Source: a bacterium
GTDB lineage: Bacteria > Blakebacterota > Blakebacteria > Blakebacterales > Blakebacteraceae
Assembly (NCBI GenBank): GCA_025774615.1
Contig: JALGVQ010000062.1
Span: 1 to 13,830 of the forward strand
Length of the DNA stretch: 13,830 nt
Direction: 5' to 3'
Position numbers and translations under genes: made by a program. Under the pieces are notes generated by a model, which saw only the letters and a list, made by a program, of their open reading frames with translations, had not been told where the DNA came from and did no database searches. Each line of letters begins with the position of its first letter. Position 1 is the stretch's first letter. Below are positions 6,241 through 13,253 of this stretch, piece by piece.

Positions 6241-7173
6241 ATGAGTGGTAATGACATTCGGAATGTGATCATCATCGGATCCGGACCCGCGGGTCTGACG
6301 GCGGCACTCTATAACGCTCGTGCCAATCTGGCGCCGCTGGTACTGGCCGGTCCCGAGCCGGGCGGACAACTTATGATCACCACAGATGTTGAAAACTTCC
6401 CCGGATTTCCGGAGGGTATCCAGGGACCTGAACTGATGCAGCGATTCGAGGCTCAGGCTGAGGGATTCGGTACTGATATCCGTCGTGAGATCGTGGAATC
6501 GGTCGATCTCTCCGCGAGTCCCTTTTCGGTCACCACCGAGGAGGGAACCTATCGTGGTAAAACCGTTATCATCTCAACCGGAGCAACGGCACGATGGCTC
6601 GGACTGGAGTCGGAAACCCGGTTCCGGGGCAGGGGAGTATCGGCCTGCGCGACGTGTGATGGGTTCTTCTACAAGGATAAGGTCATAACGGTTGTAGGAG
6701 GTGGAGACTCAGCGATCGAGGAGGCCACCTACCTCACCAGGTTCGGTTCGAAGGTATACCTGGCACACCGGCGGGATGAACTGCGTGCGAGCCAGATCAT
6801 GCAGAAACGAGCCTTTGATAACGAAAAACTGGAAATCCTCTGGAACAGCGTGGTGACCGAAGTGCTGGGAGATGACCTGGCCGGTGTGACCGCTGTCAGA
6901 TTGAAGGACACACAGACGGGTGAAGAGCGGGAGCACGCGACCGATGGCCTCTTCCTCGGTATCGGTCACGATCCCAACACCGCGATCTTCAAGGGGATCC
7001 TCGATATGGACGACGATGGATACCTCCTCACCGATGGCGTGAAGACCAATGTGGATGGCGTTTTCGCCTGTGGTGATGTCACAGATCACGTCTACCAGCA
7101 GGCCATCACGGCGGCGGGTATGGGATGTCAGGCAGCGATCGAAGCAGAACACTGGCTGGAGGGCCAGGAGTGA
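6241..7173 (+). CDS. trxB: thioredoxin reductase (low-molecular-weight type)
   Basis: A 310-residue NADPH-dependent flavoenzyme that reduces thioredoxin. The FAD loop GxGxxG is in IIIGSGPAGLTAALYNARA (9-27). The redox-active pair C136/C139 is in SACATCDGFFYKDK. The NADPH loop GGGDSAIEEATYL follows, and the C-terminal FAD motif GVFACGDVTDHVYQQAITAAGMGC is complete. These are the hallmarks of TrxB; the CATC pair and the second FAD motif argue against a ferredoxin-NADP reductase. The strong AGGAGG site (6227-6232) is 8 nt before the ATG. The stop codon overlaps the start of the MBL-fold gene by one base. No thioredoxin gene is in view. Members of this superfamily can act on glutaredoxin-like partners as well, so a link to the nearby Rdx selenoprotein is conceivable but unproven. 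Confidence 0.95.
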   Translation: MSGNDIRNVIIIGSGPAGLTAALYNARANLAPLVLAGPEPGGQLMITTDVENFPGFPEGIQGPELMQRFEAQAEGFGTDIRREIVESVDLSASPFSVTTEEGTYRGKTVIISTGATARWLGLESETRFRGRGVSACATCDGFFYKDKVITVVGGGDSAIEEATYLTRFGSKVYLAHRRDELRASQIMQKRAFDNEKLEILWNSVVTEVLGDDLAGVTAVRLKDTQTGEEREHATDGLFLGIGHDPNTAIFKGILDMDDDGYLLTDGVKTNVDGVFACGDVTDHVYQQAITAAGMGCQAAIEAEHWLEGQE

Positions 7174-8042
7174 TGGTTCGCATTGGTAACTGGACGCTCA
7201 CGTCGATCGAGACGGGTGATTTCAAACTCGATGGTGGAGCGATGTTCGGCGTTGTTCCGAAAACCCTCTGGAGCCGGGCATACCCGGCGGATGAGGATAA
7301 CCGCATCGACATGGCAATGCGTGCCCTGTTGGTACAGGGTGAAGTGGGGGGAGAGGAGAGGGTCATACTCATCGATGTCGGCGCCGGAGACAAGCTCGGC
7401 GATAAAATCAGATCGATCTATCAGATCGATTACAGTCGAAGCGACCTGCTTGGAAGCCTTGCCTCAGCCGGTGTGACGCCCGCCCAGGTGACCGATGTCA
7501 TCCTCACTCACCTTCACTTCGATCACTGCGGGGGTTCCACCATCGTCAAGGACCAGAGTGTGGTCCCGACATTTCCCAACGCGGTCTACCATATTCAGCA
7601 GAGTCAGTGGGAGTGGGCCCAGGCCCTGAATGAACGGGACAGGGCGAGTTACCTGCCTGAGAACTACATGCCTCTCAAGCAGAGCGGTCAGCTCAATCTG
7701 ATCGATGGGGAGGTGGAACTGCTGTCCGATATCTATCTCGTTGTGGTGGATGGTCACACACCCGGCCAGCATCTTCCTCTGATCAGGACGGTCAACAGGA
7801 CCGTTCTCTATTGCGCGGATCTTTTCCCGACACCTGGCCATATCCCTCTACCGTATATCATGGGGTACGATCTGGAGCCGCTGAAAACGCTTGACGACAA
7901 GAAGAGACTTCTTCCCAGAGCGGTTGAGGAGGAGTGGGTTCTGCTCTATGAACATGATCCCGGCATGGAGTGTTCCTTTGTTGAAGACACCGGAAAAGAT
8001 TACCGGGCTACAGGGCAGACTATTTTAGAGGATTGTCTCTGA
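7173..8042 (+). CDS. metallo-beta-lactamase-fold hydrolase
   Basis: A 289-residue MBL-superfamily protein. The zinc motif HxHxDH is HLHFDH at residues 113-118, His195 lies in VVDGHTPGQH, Asp216 in VLYCADLFPT, and His261 in LLYEHDPG, so the binuclear zinc site looks complete. The overall form resembles the lactonase/MBL-fold hydrolases such as AHL lactonase relatives, but the substrate cannot be deduced. There is no signal peptide. The ATG at 7173 overlaps the trxB stop (TGATG) and GGAGGG is at 7158-7163 within trxB, which indicates translational coupling; the frame is open further upstream inside trxB, but no homologue feature is lost by this choice. The gene is followed by 92 nt before the ferredoxin. 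Confidence 0.9.
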   Translation: MVRIGNWTLTSIETGDFKLDGGAMFGVVPKTLWSRAYPADEDNRIDMAMRALLVQGEVGGEERVILIDVGAGDKLGDKIRSIYQIDYSRSDLLGSLASAGVTPAQVTDVILTHLHFDHCGGSTIVKDQSVVPTFPNAVYHIQQSQWEWAQALNERDRASYLPENYMPLKQSGQLNLIDGEVELLSDIYLVVVDGHTPGQHLPLIRTVNRTVLYCADLFPTPGHIPLPYIMGYDLEPLKTLDDKKRLLPRAVEEEWVLLYEHDPGMECSFVEDTGKDYRATGQTILEDCL

Positions 8043-8051
8043 AATTTCCTG

Positions 8052-8080
8052 TTGCGGTCGGGAAGTCTCAATCATAGAGT
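8052..8080 (+). promoter_or_regulatory. possible promoter of the ferredoxin gene
   Basis: TTGCGG (8052-8057) and TAGAGT (8075-8080) are 17 nt apart, giving a predicted start near 8087 and a leader of about 48 nt. The matches are three and four of six, so this is only a candidate. Confidence 0.3.
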
Positions 8081-8134
8081 GCGGTGGTCATTCGGGGCTG
8101 AATCAGTTCTGCAACCAGATGGAGGATGGTTTCC

Positions 8135-8392
8135 ATGACGTATGTGATCGTTGAACCCTGTGTCAACACGAAGGACACCGCCTGCGTGGACGTGTGTCCG
8201 GTCGATTGTATCCACCCGACCAAGGATGAGGATGGGTTCGAAGAAGCTGAGATGCTCTACATCGAGCCTGATGAGTGCATCGACTGCGGTGCCTGTGAGC
8301 CGGCCTGCCCGGTGGAAGCCATCTTCCCCGAGGAGGACGTCCCGGAGCAGTGGGAATCGTACATCCAGAAGAATGCCGACTACTTCGATTGA
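8135..8392 (+). CDS. 7Fe-type ferredoxin ([3Fe-4S] plus [4Fe-4S])
   Basis: An 85-residue acidic electron carrier. Cysteines are C9-x7-C17-x3-C21-P-x2-C25, then C48-x2-C51-x2-C54-x3-C58-P. This is the pattern of seven-iron ferredoxins: C9, C17 and C58 would bind the three-iron cluster, and C21, C48, C51 and C54 the four-iron cluster, leaving C25 free. The opening TYVIVEPCV and the VCPVDCI and CPVEAIFPEEDVPEQW segments are typical of the family. The ATG at 8135 is preferred to the ATG at 8126 because GGAGG (8121-8125) directly abuts 8126 but lies 9 nt from 8135. It has its own candidate promoter and terminator, so it may be monocistronic. The redox partner is not visible. Confidence 0.93.
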   Translation: MTYVIVEPCVNTKDTACVDVCPVDCIHPTKDEDGFEEAEMLYIEPDECIDCGACEPACPVEAIFPEEDVPEQWESYIQKNADYFD

Positions 8393-8423
8393 TCAGTCAG
8401 TAATCTTTTTAAACAGTACCCTT

Positions 8424-8455
8424 CTGAGGTGATGCCATGGTGTGGCGCGCCTCAG
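8424..8455 (+). repeat. nested inverted repeat after the ferredoxin gene
   Basis: CTGAGG (8424-8429) pairs with CCTCAG (8450-8455), and inside it GCCA (8434-8437) pairs with TGGC (8443-8446). No T-run follows, so it may only protect the 3' end of the ferredoxin message or be incidental. Confidence 0.35.
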
Positions 8456-8473
8456 TATGGGCTGCGCTTTCTG

Positions 8474-8505
8474 ACGGCCTCCGGATCGATTCTGGGGGCC
8501 GTTTT
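8474..8505 (+). terminator. intrinsic terminator of the ferredoxin gene
   Basis: ACGGCCTCC (8474-8482) pairs with GGGGGCCGT (8494-8502) with a single G-U wobble and an 11-nt loop. A run of four T then CATTTAT follows. This is a good Rho-independent terminator for plus-strand transcription. Confidence 0.75.
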
Positions 8506-8514
8506 CATTTATAC

Positions 8515-8543
8515 AAAAACGGGCGGCTCGGAAGCCGCCCGTT
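8515..8543 (-). terminator. intrinsic terminator of the outer-membrane protein gene
   Basis: AACGGGCGGCT (8518-8528) and AGCCGCCCGTT (8533-8543) form an 11-bp stem with a CGGA loop. On the minus strand the hairpin runs into five T (complement of 8519-8515). It sits 35 nt beyond the stop codon of the minus-strand gene. Some activity toward the plus strand is possible (TTCGTTATT follows). Confidence 0.85.
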
Positions 8544-8578
8544 CGTTATTACACCCGGTCTGGCCGGATAGCCTGATA

Positions 8579-9778
8579 TTAAAATCTGATCGCGGCGGCC
8601 ACAGAGAAGTAGCGCTTCTCGACCGGACCATACACTCCTGTTGAGAGAGGCTCGAAATCAGTGATGGTCGAGGCCGCCATGGAAATATCCACGATCAGGA
8701 ACCGGAATCCCAGACCTGCCGAAAGCTGGCCCCGGTTCAGACCGGCACGCAGCTGGAAAAATGGGATCCGTACTTCGGCGCCAAGCTGCAGTTTGTCCAT
8801 GAGGCCATCCTCATAAGCCTCGCCCCGCACATTGGTGAGGTCCTGGATATTAGCCTCGAGGGTGATGTCCTTGATGATGATGAGGGGGAAACCCATCAGG
8901 AGTTCGAGCGGCTTGAACATGATCCCGCCGGAGAGTTCCGGTTCCCAGCCGTTGGTCAGTTCGTCGTCTCCGCCGCTCACCAGACCCCGGATCACCCCTC
9001 CGGCCGCGAAGGCCTTCGAAAGCGTCACCATACCGCCCACATCCACCTGGAAGCCTGTCAGGGGATCGTCCAGCCAGTTGTCCTCGTTAACCAGGTCGGT
9101 TGTGAAGTCACCCATTTCTCCCAGGTCATCGCTGTTCATGGTGATCAGCGAACTGTATTGTCGCCGAAGGGACCGGATGCCGATACCACCATGCAGCATT
9201 TTCCCCATCTGGATCCCGAGGGCCGCGTTCATGACCTCATCCATGGCGACCCGAGCCTGCAATACGGGCGCATCGGGAATGGCCGGGGGTACGATCGGCG
9301 GAACGTAAGGACGGATGTCGGCCCGGACGACGGCATACCCTGAAAAGCTGAGTGCTCCAAGCTGAACCCCCATCAGGGGATCGACGCTCAGGGTGTACCA
9401 CCGGCTGGTGAAGTCGGTCAGGTCGGTCCGGAACTTCTCGGCAGCAGCCGGATCGCTCAGGTAGAGATTCTGGAACTCGACAGGATCGAACAAGTCGGCG
9501 TTGTCGGTGATGAATTCAGCCAGATCGCCGAAATCCTGGTTGAAGGCTACCTGGAGCGCGAGATTGACGTGGAACCCCTTGTTCAGAGTGAGGGCGGCCG
9601 GGTTGAAGTACCCTGCCTCGATCGGCCCGGCTGAAAGCAGGTTGGCGCCTCCCATGGCCTGCGTCCGGGTACTCATCCGGAGGGGTACCGGTGGTTGTGC
9701 CAGCACTGGACCGGCGGTAAGAACGATGAAGGCCGCCGAGAGTGAGATCAGCAGGGCGGTTCGAGTGCGTTTGTGCAT
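8579..9778 (-). CDS. outer-membrane beta-barrel protein, PorV/FadL/TraF-like
   Basis: A 399-residue exported protein. The N-terminus MHKRTRTALLISLSAAF continues to a signal-peptidase site near VLA-QPP (after residue 27). The next segment, TRTQAMGGANLLSAG then YFNPAALT, is the typical start of FadL/PorV/TraF_2-like barrels (MGGA and NPA motifs). The rest alternates polar and apolar residues as amphipathic strands and ends FSVAAAIRF, with the terminal Phe used by the BAM complex. A Pro-rich loop (YVPPIVPPAIPDAP) is probably surface exposed or periplasmic. I cannot assign a cargo or role. The ATG at 9778 is chosen over a TTG 15 nt upstream, because the signal peptide starts there and AGGA precedes it. 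It follows polX on the same strand after 153 nt containing its own candidate promoter. Confidence 0.85.
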   Translation of the reverse strand: MHKRTRTALLISLSAAFIVLTAGPVLAQPPVPLRMSTRTQAMGGANLLSAGPIEAGYFNPAALTLNKGFHVNLALQVAFNQDFGDLAEFITDNADLFDPVEFQNLYLSDPAAAEKFRTDLTDFTSRWYTLSVDPLMGVQLGALSFSGYAVVRADIRPYVPPIVPPAIPDAPVLQARVAMDEVMNAALGIQMGKMLHGGIGIRSLRRQYSSLITMNSDDLGEMGDFTTDLVNEDNWLDDPLTGFQVDVGGMVTLSKAFAAGGVIRGLVSGGDDELTNGWEPELSGGIMFKPLELLMGFPLIIIKDITLEANIQDLTNVRGEAYEDGLMDKLQLGAEVRIPFFQLRAGLNRGQLSAGLGFRFLIVDISMAASTITDFEPLSTGVYGPVEKRYFSVAAAIRF

Positions 9779-9892
9779 GCTGGATCCTGTCAAAACAGAC
9801 CCCTTCCTTATGGCCGGCGGCTGGCTGGCGGGTACCGCCTGGCGGACACGTGATAGTCATATTCCGGCAGAACCGGTTTCAGACAAGTAAAA

Positions 9893-9921
9893 AGTGTACG
9901 GTGGAGCACCGGCAGACGCAA
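9893..9921 (-). promoter_or_regulatory. candidate promoter of the outer-membrane protein gene with a dyad in the spacer
   Basis: On the minus strand TTGCGT (9921-9916) and TACACT (9898-9893) are 17 nt apart. The spacer contains the dyad CGGTG-CTC-CACCG (9911-9899), which might be an operator. The predicted leader is about 105 nt. Only partial consensus matches. Confidence 0.35.
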
Positions 9922-9931
9922 GAAAGAGAGA

Positions 9932-11695
9932 TTATTCACGTTTTCGGTGCAGTTCGTCCAGCAACGCGTCAGCCTCAAGGGTGTTGAGGATATCAGCGGG
10001 ACCGAGCCAGGCCCTTCGGGCCACCTTCACTCCAAATCGCATGAAGTCGAGATGCCCGGAGCGATGGGTATCGGTACAGATCACGATTCCCGCGCCGGCC
10101 TTATGTGCCATCCTCGCATGACGGTCGTTCAGGTCGAGGCGTTTCGGGTGAGCATTGATCTCCAGCGCCGTCCGGGTACCCACGGCGGTCTCGATCACCT
10201 GCTCCACATCCAGATCGTATGCGTCCCGCTCACCCAGCATCCGCCCTGTCAGGTGGCCGATCACCCCTACATATGGATTCTCCATCGCTTCACAGATCCG
10301 CTTCGTCTGTTCCTCTCCGCTCATACCGAACCGGGAATGGATCGATGCGATGACGATATCGAGTTCGGCAAGCAGATCGTCAGGGTAATCGAGGGTGCCG
10401 TCCTTCAGGATGTCAACCTCACTACCGGTGAAGACGCGAATATCCGGATGCCGGGCGTCCGCCTCCCGCACCCGGTCGATCTGCCACTTCATCCGGTCCA
10501 GATCGAGTCCGCCTGCGATGGTGAGACTCCTCGAATGATCGGTTATCGCGATATATGACAAACCTCTCTCTCTGACTGCTCCGATGAGCTCCTCCAGCGT
10601 GAGATGTCCGTCACTCGCGTCGGTATGGGCGTGGATCTCCCCCCTGATGTCTTCCAGTTCGATCAGTTCGGGCAGCGTTCCATCGAGAGCGGCCCGGATC
10701 TCACCGGTGTCTTCTCTCAGTTCAGGCGGGATCCACGGCAGGTCCAGGGCCTTGAAACATGCTTCCTCGGTGGCAGCACCCAACCTCCTGCCGGCTTCAG
10801 GATCGCCTTTCTTCTCCCCGGCAGTCAGGTCGCTGACATCAAAAATCCCATACTCGTTGATTCTGATATCTTTCCTCGTCGCCATCTCCCGCAGCCGGAT
10901 GTTGTGTTCTTTACTGCCGGTGAAATGCATCAATGCCGCACCGAAGACCCCGGGCGGCACAACACGGAGATCCATCTGCAGATCATCATGTGTCCGGATG
11001 CTCGACTTCGTGGTTCCGTGCGCCAGCACCTCTCCAACCAGCTGATGAGATGTGAATGCATCCATCACCGGTTCAGGAGCGCGGGAGCCGACCACGATAT
11101 CCACGTCTCCGACCGTTTCCTTCATCCGACGGAGACTTCCGGCGATACTGATCTTCTCGACTTCCTTGAGACCACCCAGTGACTTGAGCATGACGTCGGC
11201 GGCCGGCAGTACCTGACCGAGAGACCAGATCCCTGATATGCGTCGAACAAAATCGATGCCTTTCAGGATATTCTGCTGACTCTTCTCACCGAAACCGGTC
11301 AGTGCCGCTACGGCTCCTCCCGTACAGGCGGCCGCCAGTTCATCCAGACTCTCCAGACCGAGTTCCTGATACAGTTTCAGGGCTTTCTTCGGACCGAGGC
11401 CCGGGATCGCGGTCATCTGGACGAGTACGGGAGGAACGGAGGCGCGCAGATCGAACAGTTCTGTTATCGTGCCGGTCTCAAGGAACTCCTGGATCGTGGC
11501 TGAGAGATCCTTCCCGACACCGGGAATGTCGAGCAGAGTTCCCTCTTCGGCGCGGTGGGCAATGTCCTCTTCGAAGGATTCAAGTACCTGTGCCACCCTC
11601 TGCCAGGCGCGTATCCTGAAAGGGTTGGATTCCTGGAGTTCAAGAAGGAGTGCGATTTCGGAAAACAGCGCGGCAAGTTGGACGTTTACTGACAT
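9932..11695 (-). CDS. polX: PolX-type DNA polymerase with C-terminal PHP 3'-5' exonuclease
   Basis: A 587-residue repair polymerase, normal length for bacterial PolX. The N-terminal HhH regions are at LLDIPGVGKDLSATI (54-68) and MTAIPGLGPKKALKLY (94-109). The nucleotidyltransferase motif is AGSLRRMKETVGDVDIVV (185-202) with Asp197 and Asp199; the third metal Asp is 242 in MDLRVV. The family block TGSKEHNIRLRE (259-270) and NEYGIF follow. The PHP domain begins EIHAHTDASDG (353-363), with ITDHS (His387), GSEVD (Glu426), SIHS (His453), GHLTG (His481) and CTDTH (Asp542, His544), so its metal site looks complete. The role is gap filling and base-excision repair. The ATG at 11695 abuts the next plus-strand gene region in a CATATG; there is no Shine-Dalgarno site, but a TATATT box just upstream suggests a leaderless message. 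Confidence 0.96.
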   Translation of the reverse strand: MSVNVQLAALFSEIALLLELQESNPFRIRAWQRVAQVLESFEEDIAHRAEEGTLLDIPGVGKDLSATIQEFLETGTITELFDLRASVPPVLVQMTAIPGLGPKKALKLYQELGLESLDELAAACTGGAVAALTGFGEKSQQNILKGIDFVRRISGIWSLGQVLPAADVMLKSLGGLKEVEKISIAGSLRRMKETVGDVDIVVGSRAPEPVMDAFTSHQLVGEVLAHGTTKSSIRTHDDLQMDLRVVPPGVFGAALMHFTGSKEHNIRLREMATRKDIRINEYGIFDVSDLTAGEKKGDPEAGRRLGAATEEACFKALDLPWIPPELREDTGEIRAALDGTLPELIELEDIRGEIHAHTDASDGHLTLEELIGAVRERGLSYIAITDHSRSLTIAGGLDLDRMKWQIDRVREADARHPDIRVFTGSEVDILKDGTLDYPDDLLAELDIVIASIHSRFGMSGEEQTKRICEAMENPYVGVIGHLTGRMLGERDAYDLDVEQVIETAVGTRTALEINAHPKRLDLNDRHARMAHKAGAGIVICTDTHRSGHLDFMRFGVKVARRAWLGPADILNTLEADALLDELHRKRE

Positions 11696-11722
11696 ATGGT
11701 TAATATAGCCCTGACTGATACC
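11696..11722. promoter_or_regulatory. 27-nt divergent promoter region between polX and the M61-like gene
   Basis: On the minus strand TATATT lies 6 nt before the polX ATG, predicting a transcript starting at or beside the start codon. On the plus strand TTGGAC followed after 17 nt by TAATAT would start a transcript 12-14 nt before the ATG at 11723. The two -10 elements occupy the same AT-rich patch (TTAATATAG), so the promoters probably compete. The -35 matches are poor. Confidence 0.4.
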
Positions 11723-13222
11723 ATGCGCAGAATCCTTTGCGGCATATCGCTGATCCTCTTCCTTTCGCTGCTCATCCCCGCAGCTGCCTCGGCGTCTGTA
11801 GTTTCTGATGCTTCCCGGCAGAACACCTGGCGGGTCTCCTACGTGATAAGACCGTTACTGGAGGAGGGTGTTGTCGAGGTAACCGCGGTCCTGATGGGTG
11901 ACGTGGAGGGCAGTGTTGTATGGCGACATGCCGACTTCAGTGAGAGAAGGGCAAGCCAGTCACGCCCGGAGGCAGTCGACGGATTCGGTCAGGTCCTCCG
12001 GGTCGCAACTCATCCCCGCGGATGGACGATCTCCGGGGGAACTGGTGGCGGGATGCGGCTCTCCTACCAGGTGATCGCCACGGGTCCCGAGCCGATCGGA
12101 GCTGATGGTGTGGGGATCGGGAGCGAATCGCTCTATGCGCCCGGATACGAACTTTTTCTCTATCCCGATCCGGTCCTGACGGCCGTGCCGGTGGGAGTTG
12201 AAGGTGGAGTCGAAGACCCTCTCGAAATCCAGATCGATGTCATCTTCGACATCCCGATATCGTGGAGGATCATCGTACCCTGGCAGGGGTATGGCCGTAG
12301 TTATGATCCCGGTGACAGGAACGGGCTGTGGAACGCGATAGTGGCTGTTGGCGATTTCAGGCGCTTTGCCGTGCGGACCGCCGGAATCGATGTCATCGTC
12401 GGTGTCCAGGGCCGCCGTCCCTCCCTCGATTCATCGATAACAGAGATCGTGAGGCGGATACTCCTGTTCGGTCAGCAGACCTTTGAGGTAGCTACCGGTT
12501 CCCGGATGACGATAGTGCTCCCCCGGATCACGCAGGGAGGGAAGGATGTCCTTCGACTGGGGAGCTCGGTTTCATTCGGATGGGATTCGACCGTCAATAT
12601 CCCGGCCGATCCGGAGGCGGTCCACCAGCTCGCTCGTGAACTCCTCCTGCTCTGGCAGGGAACACCCTCGTTCGCTCCCGACTGGTACACCGAAGGAGCG
12701 ACCGACTACCTGGCCTGGCTCATGCTGTTGAGGGAGAATCTGATCCAGCGCCAGACATTCCGGCAGCAGCTTCTGCTCACCGAGCAGCGATTCCAGTCAC
12801 ATCCGAAATCCAGAGAGTGGTCATTCGCCCAGGAGGAGGCTCGCTACGCTGCCCGGGGGTTAATCAGGAGAAACGCGGAAGCGGGGAATGATACTCTGGC
12901 GGATCTTCCCTCAAACACATCGGATCCCGAGAGCCTTGCCCGGAGCAAAGGAGCGCTCGTAGCCCTCGTCCTTGATGCTACGGTTGCCAACCTGACCGAT
13001 GGTCAGCGGAGGATCACTGATGTGATGGGGCTCTACTACCGATGGAAAGCGTCTTCTGGGGCGGGAACAGCCATGCGCGATTCCGACCTCATGGCCGTCT
13101 GTGCCGCGATCACCAACGGCGATTTTCTCGATGATTTCTTCGTTCTTCAGATCTCGTCTACCGATCCGCCTCCCACGGCCGCCGCGCTCAACGATATCAT
13201 GGGATGGGAAGGCGGCGGATAG
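11723..13222 (+). CDS. exported M61-aminopeptidase-like protein lacking the zinc-binding histidines
   Basis: A 499-residue protein with a clear signal peptide (MRRILCGISL, then a Leu-rich core to AAASA near residue 24), so periplasmic or exported. The N-terminal half looks like the beta domain of M61 glycyl aminopeptidases (WRVSYVIRP, then GDFRRFAV at 210-217). Residues 321-343 read WYTEGATDYLAWLMLLRENLIQR, very like the M61 block WFTEGFTDYY containing the glutamate zinc ligand (Glu324 here). But the upstream HExxH-W is RELLL-L-W (305-311): Glu306 remains and both histidines are gone. It is probably not a zinc peptidase. The start at 11723 is used because the signal peptide begins there; the ATG at 11696 would add nine residues. 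There is no Shine-Dalgarno site. The assignment rests on motif recall, without alignment. Confidence 0.7.
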   Translation: MRRILCGISLILFLSLLIPAAASASVVSDASRQNTWRVSYVIRPLLEEGVVEVTAVLMGDVEGSVVWRHADFSERRASQSRPEAVDGFGQVLRVATHPRGWTISGGTGGGMRLSYQVIATGPEPIGADGVGIGSESLYAPGYELFLYPDPVLTAVPVGVEGGVEDPLEIQIDVIFDIPISWRIIVPWQGYGRSYDPGDRNGLWNAIVAVGDFRRFAVRTAGIDVIVGVQGRRPSLDSSITEIVRRILLFGQQTFEVATGSRMTIVLPRITQGGKDVLRLGSSVSFGWDSTVNIPADPEAVHQLARELLLLWQGTPSFAPDWYTEGATDYLAWLMLLRENLIQRQTFRQQLLLTEQRFQSHPKSREWSFAQEEARYAARGLIRRNAEAGNDTLADLPSNTSDPESLARSKGALVALVLDATVANLTDGQRRITDVMGLYYRWKASSGAGTAMRDSDLMAVCAAITNGDFLDDFFVLQISSTDPPPTAAALNDIMGWEGGG

Positions 13223-13253
13223 ATCCCGTTCAACGCGAGCGGATGGATAGCTC

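Noticed and set aside
9947-11182. Several plus-strand open frames (up to 203 codons) across polX
   Set aside because: They oppose a complete PolX with intact polymerase and PHP motifs, and none has a ribosome site or recognisable domain.
13223-13253. Terminator between the convergent M61-like and amidohydrolase genes
   Set aside because: Only a 4-bp GAGC/GCTC dyad without a T-run is present in the 31-nt gap.
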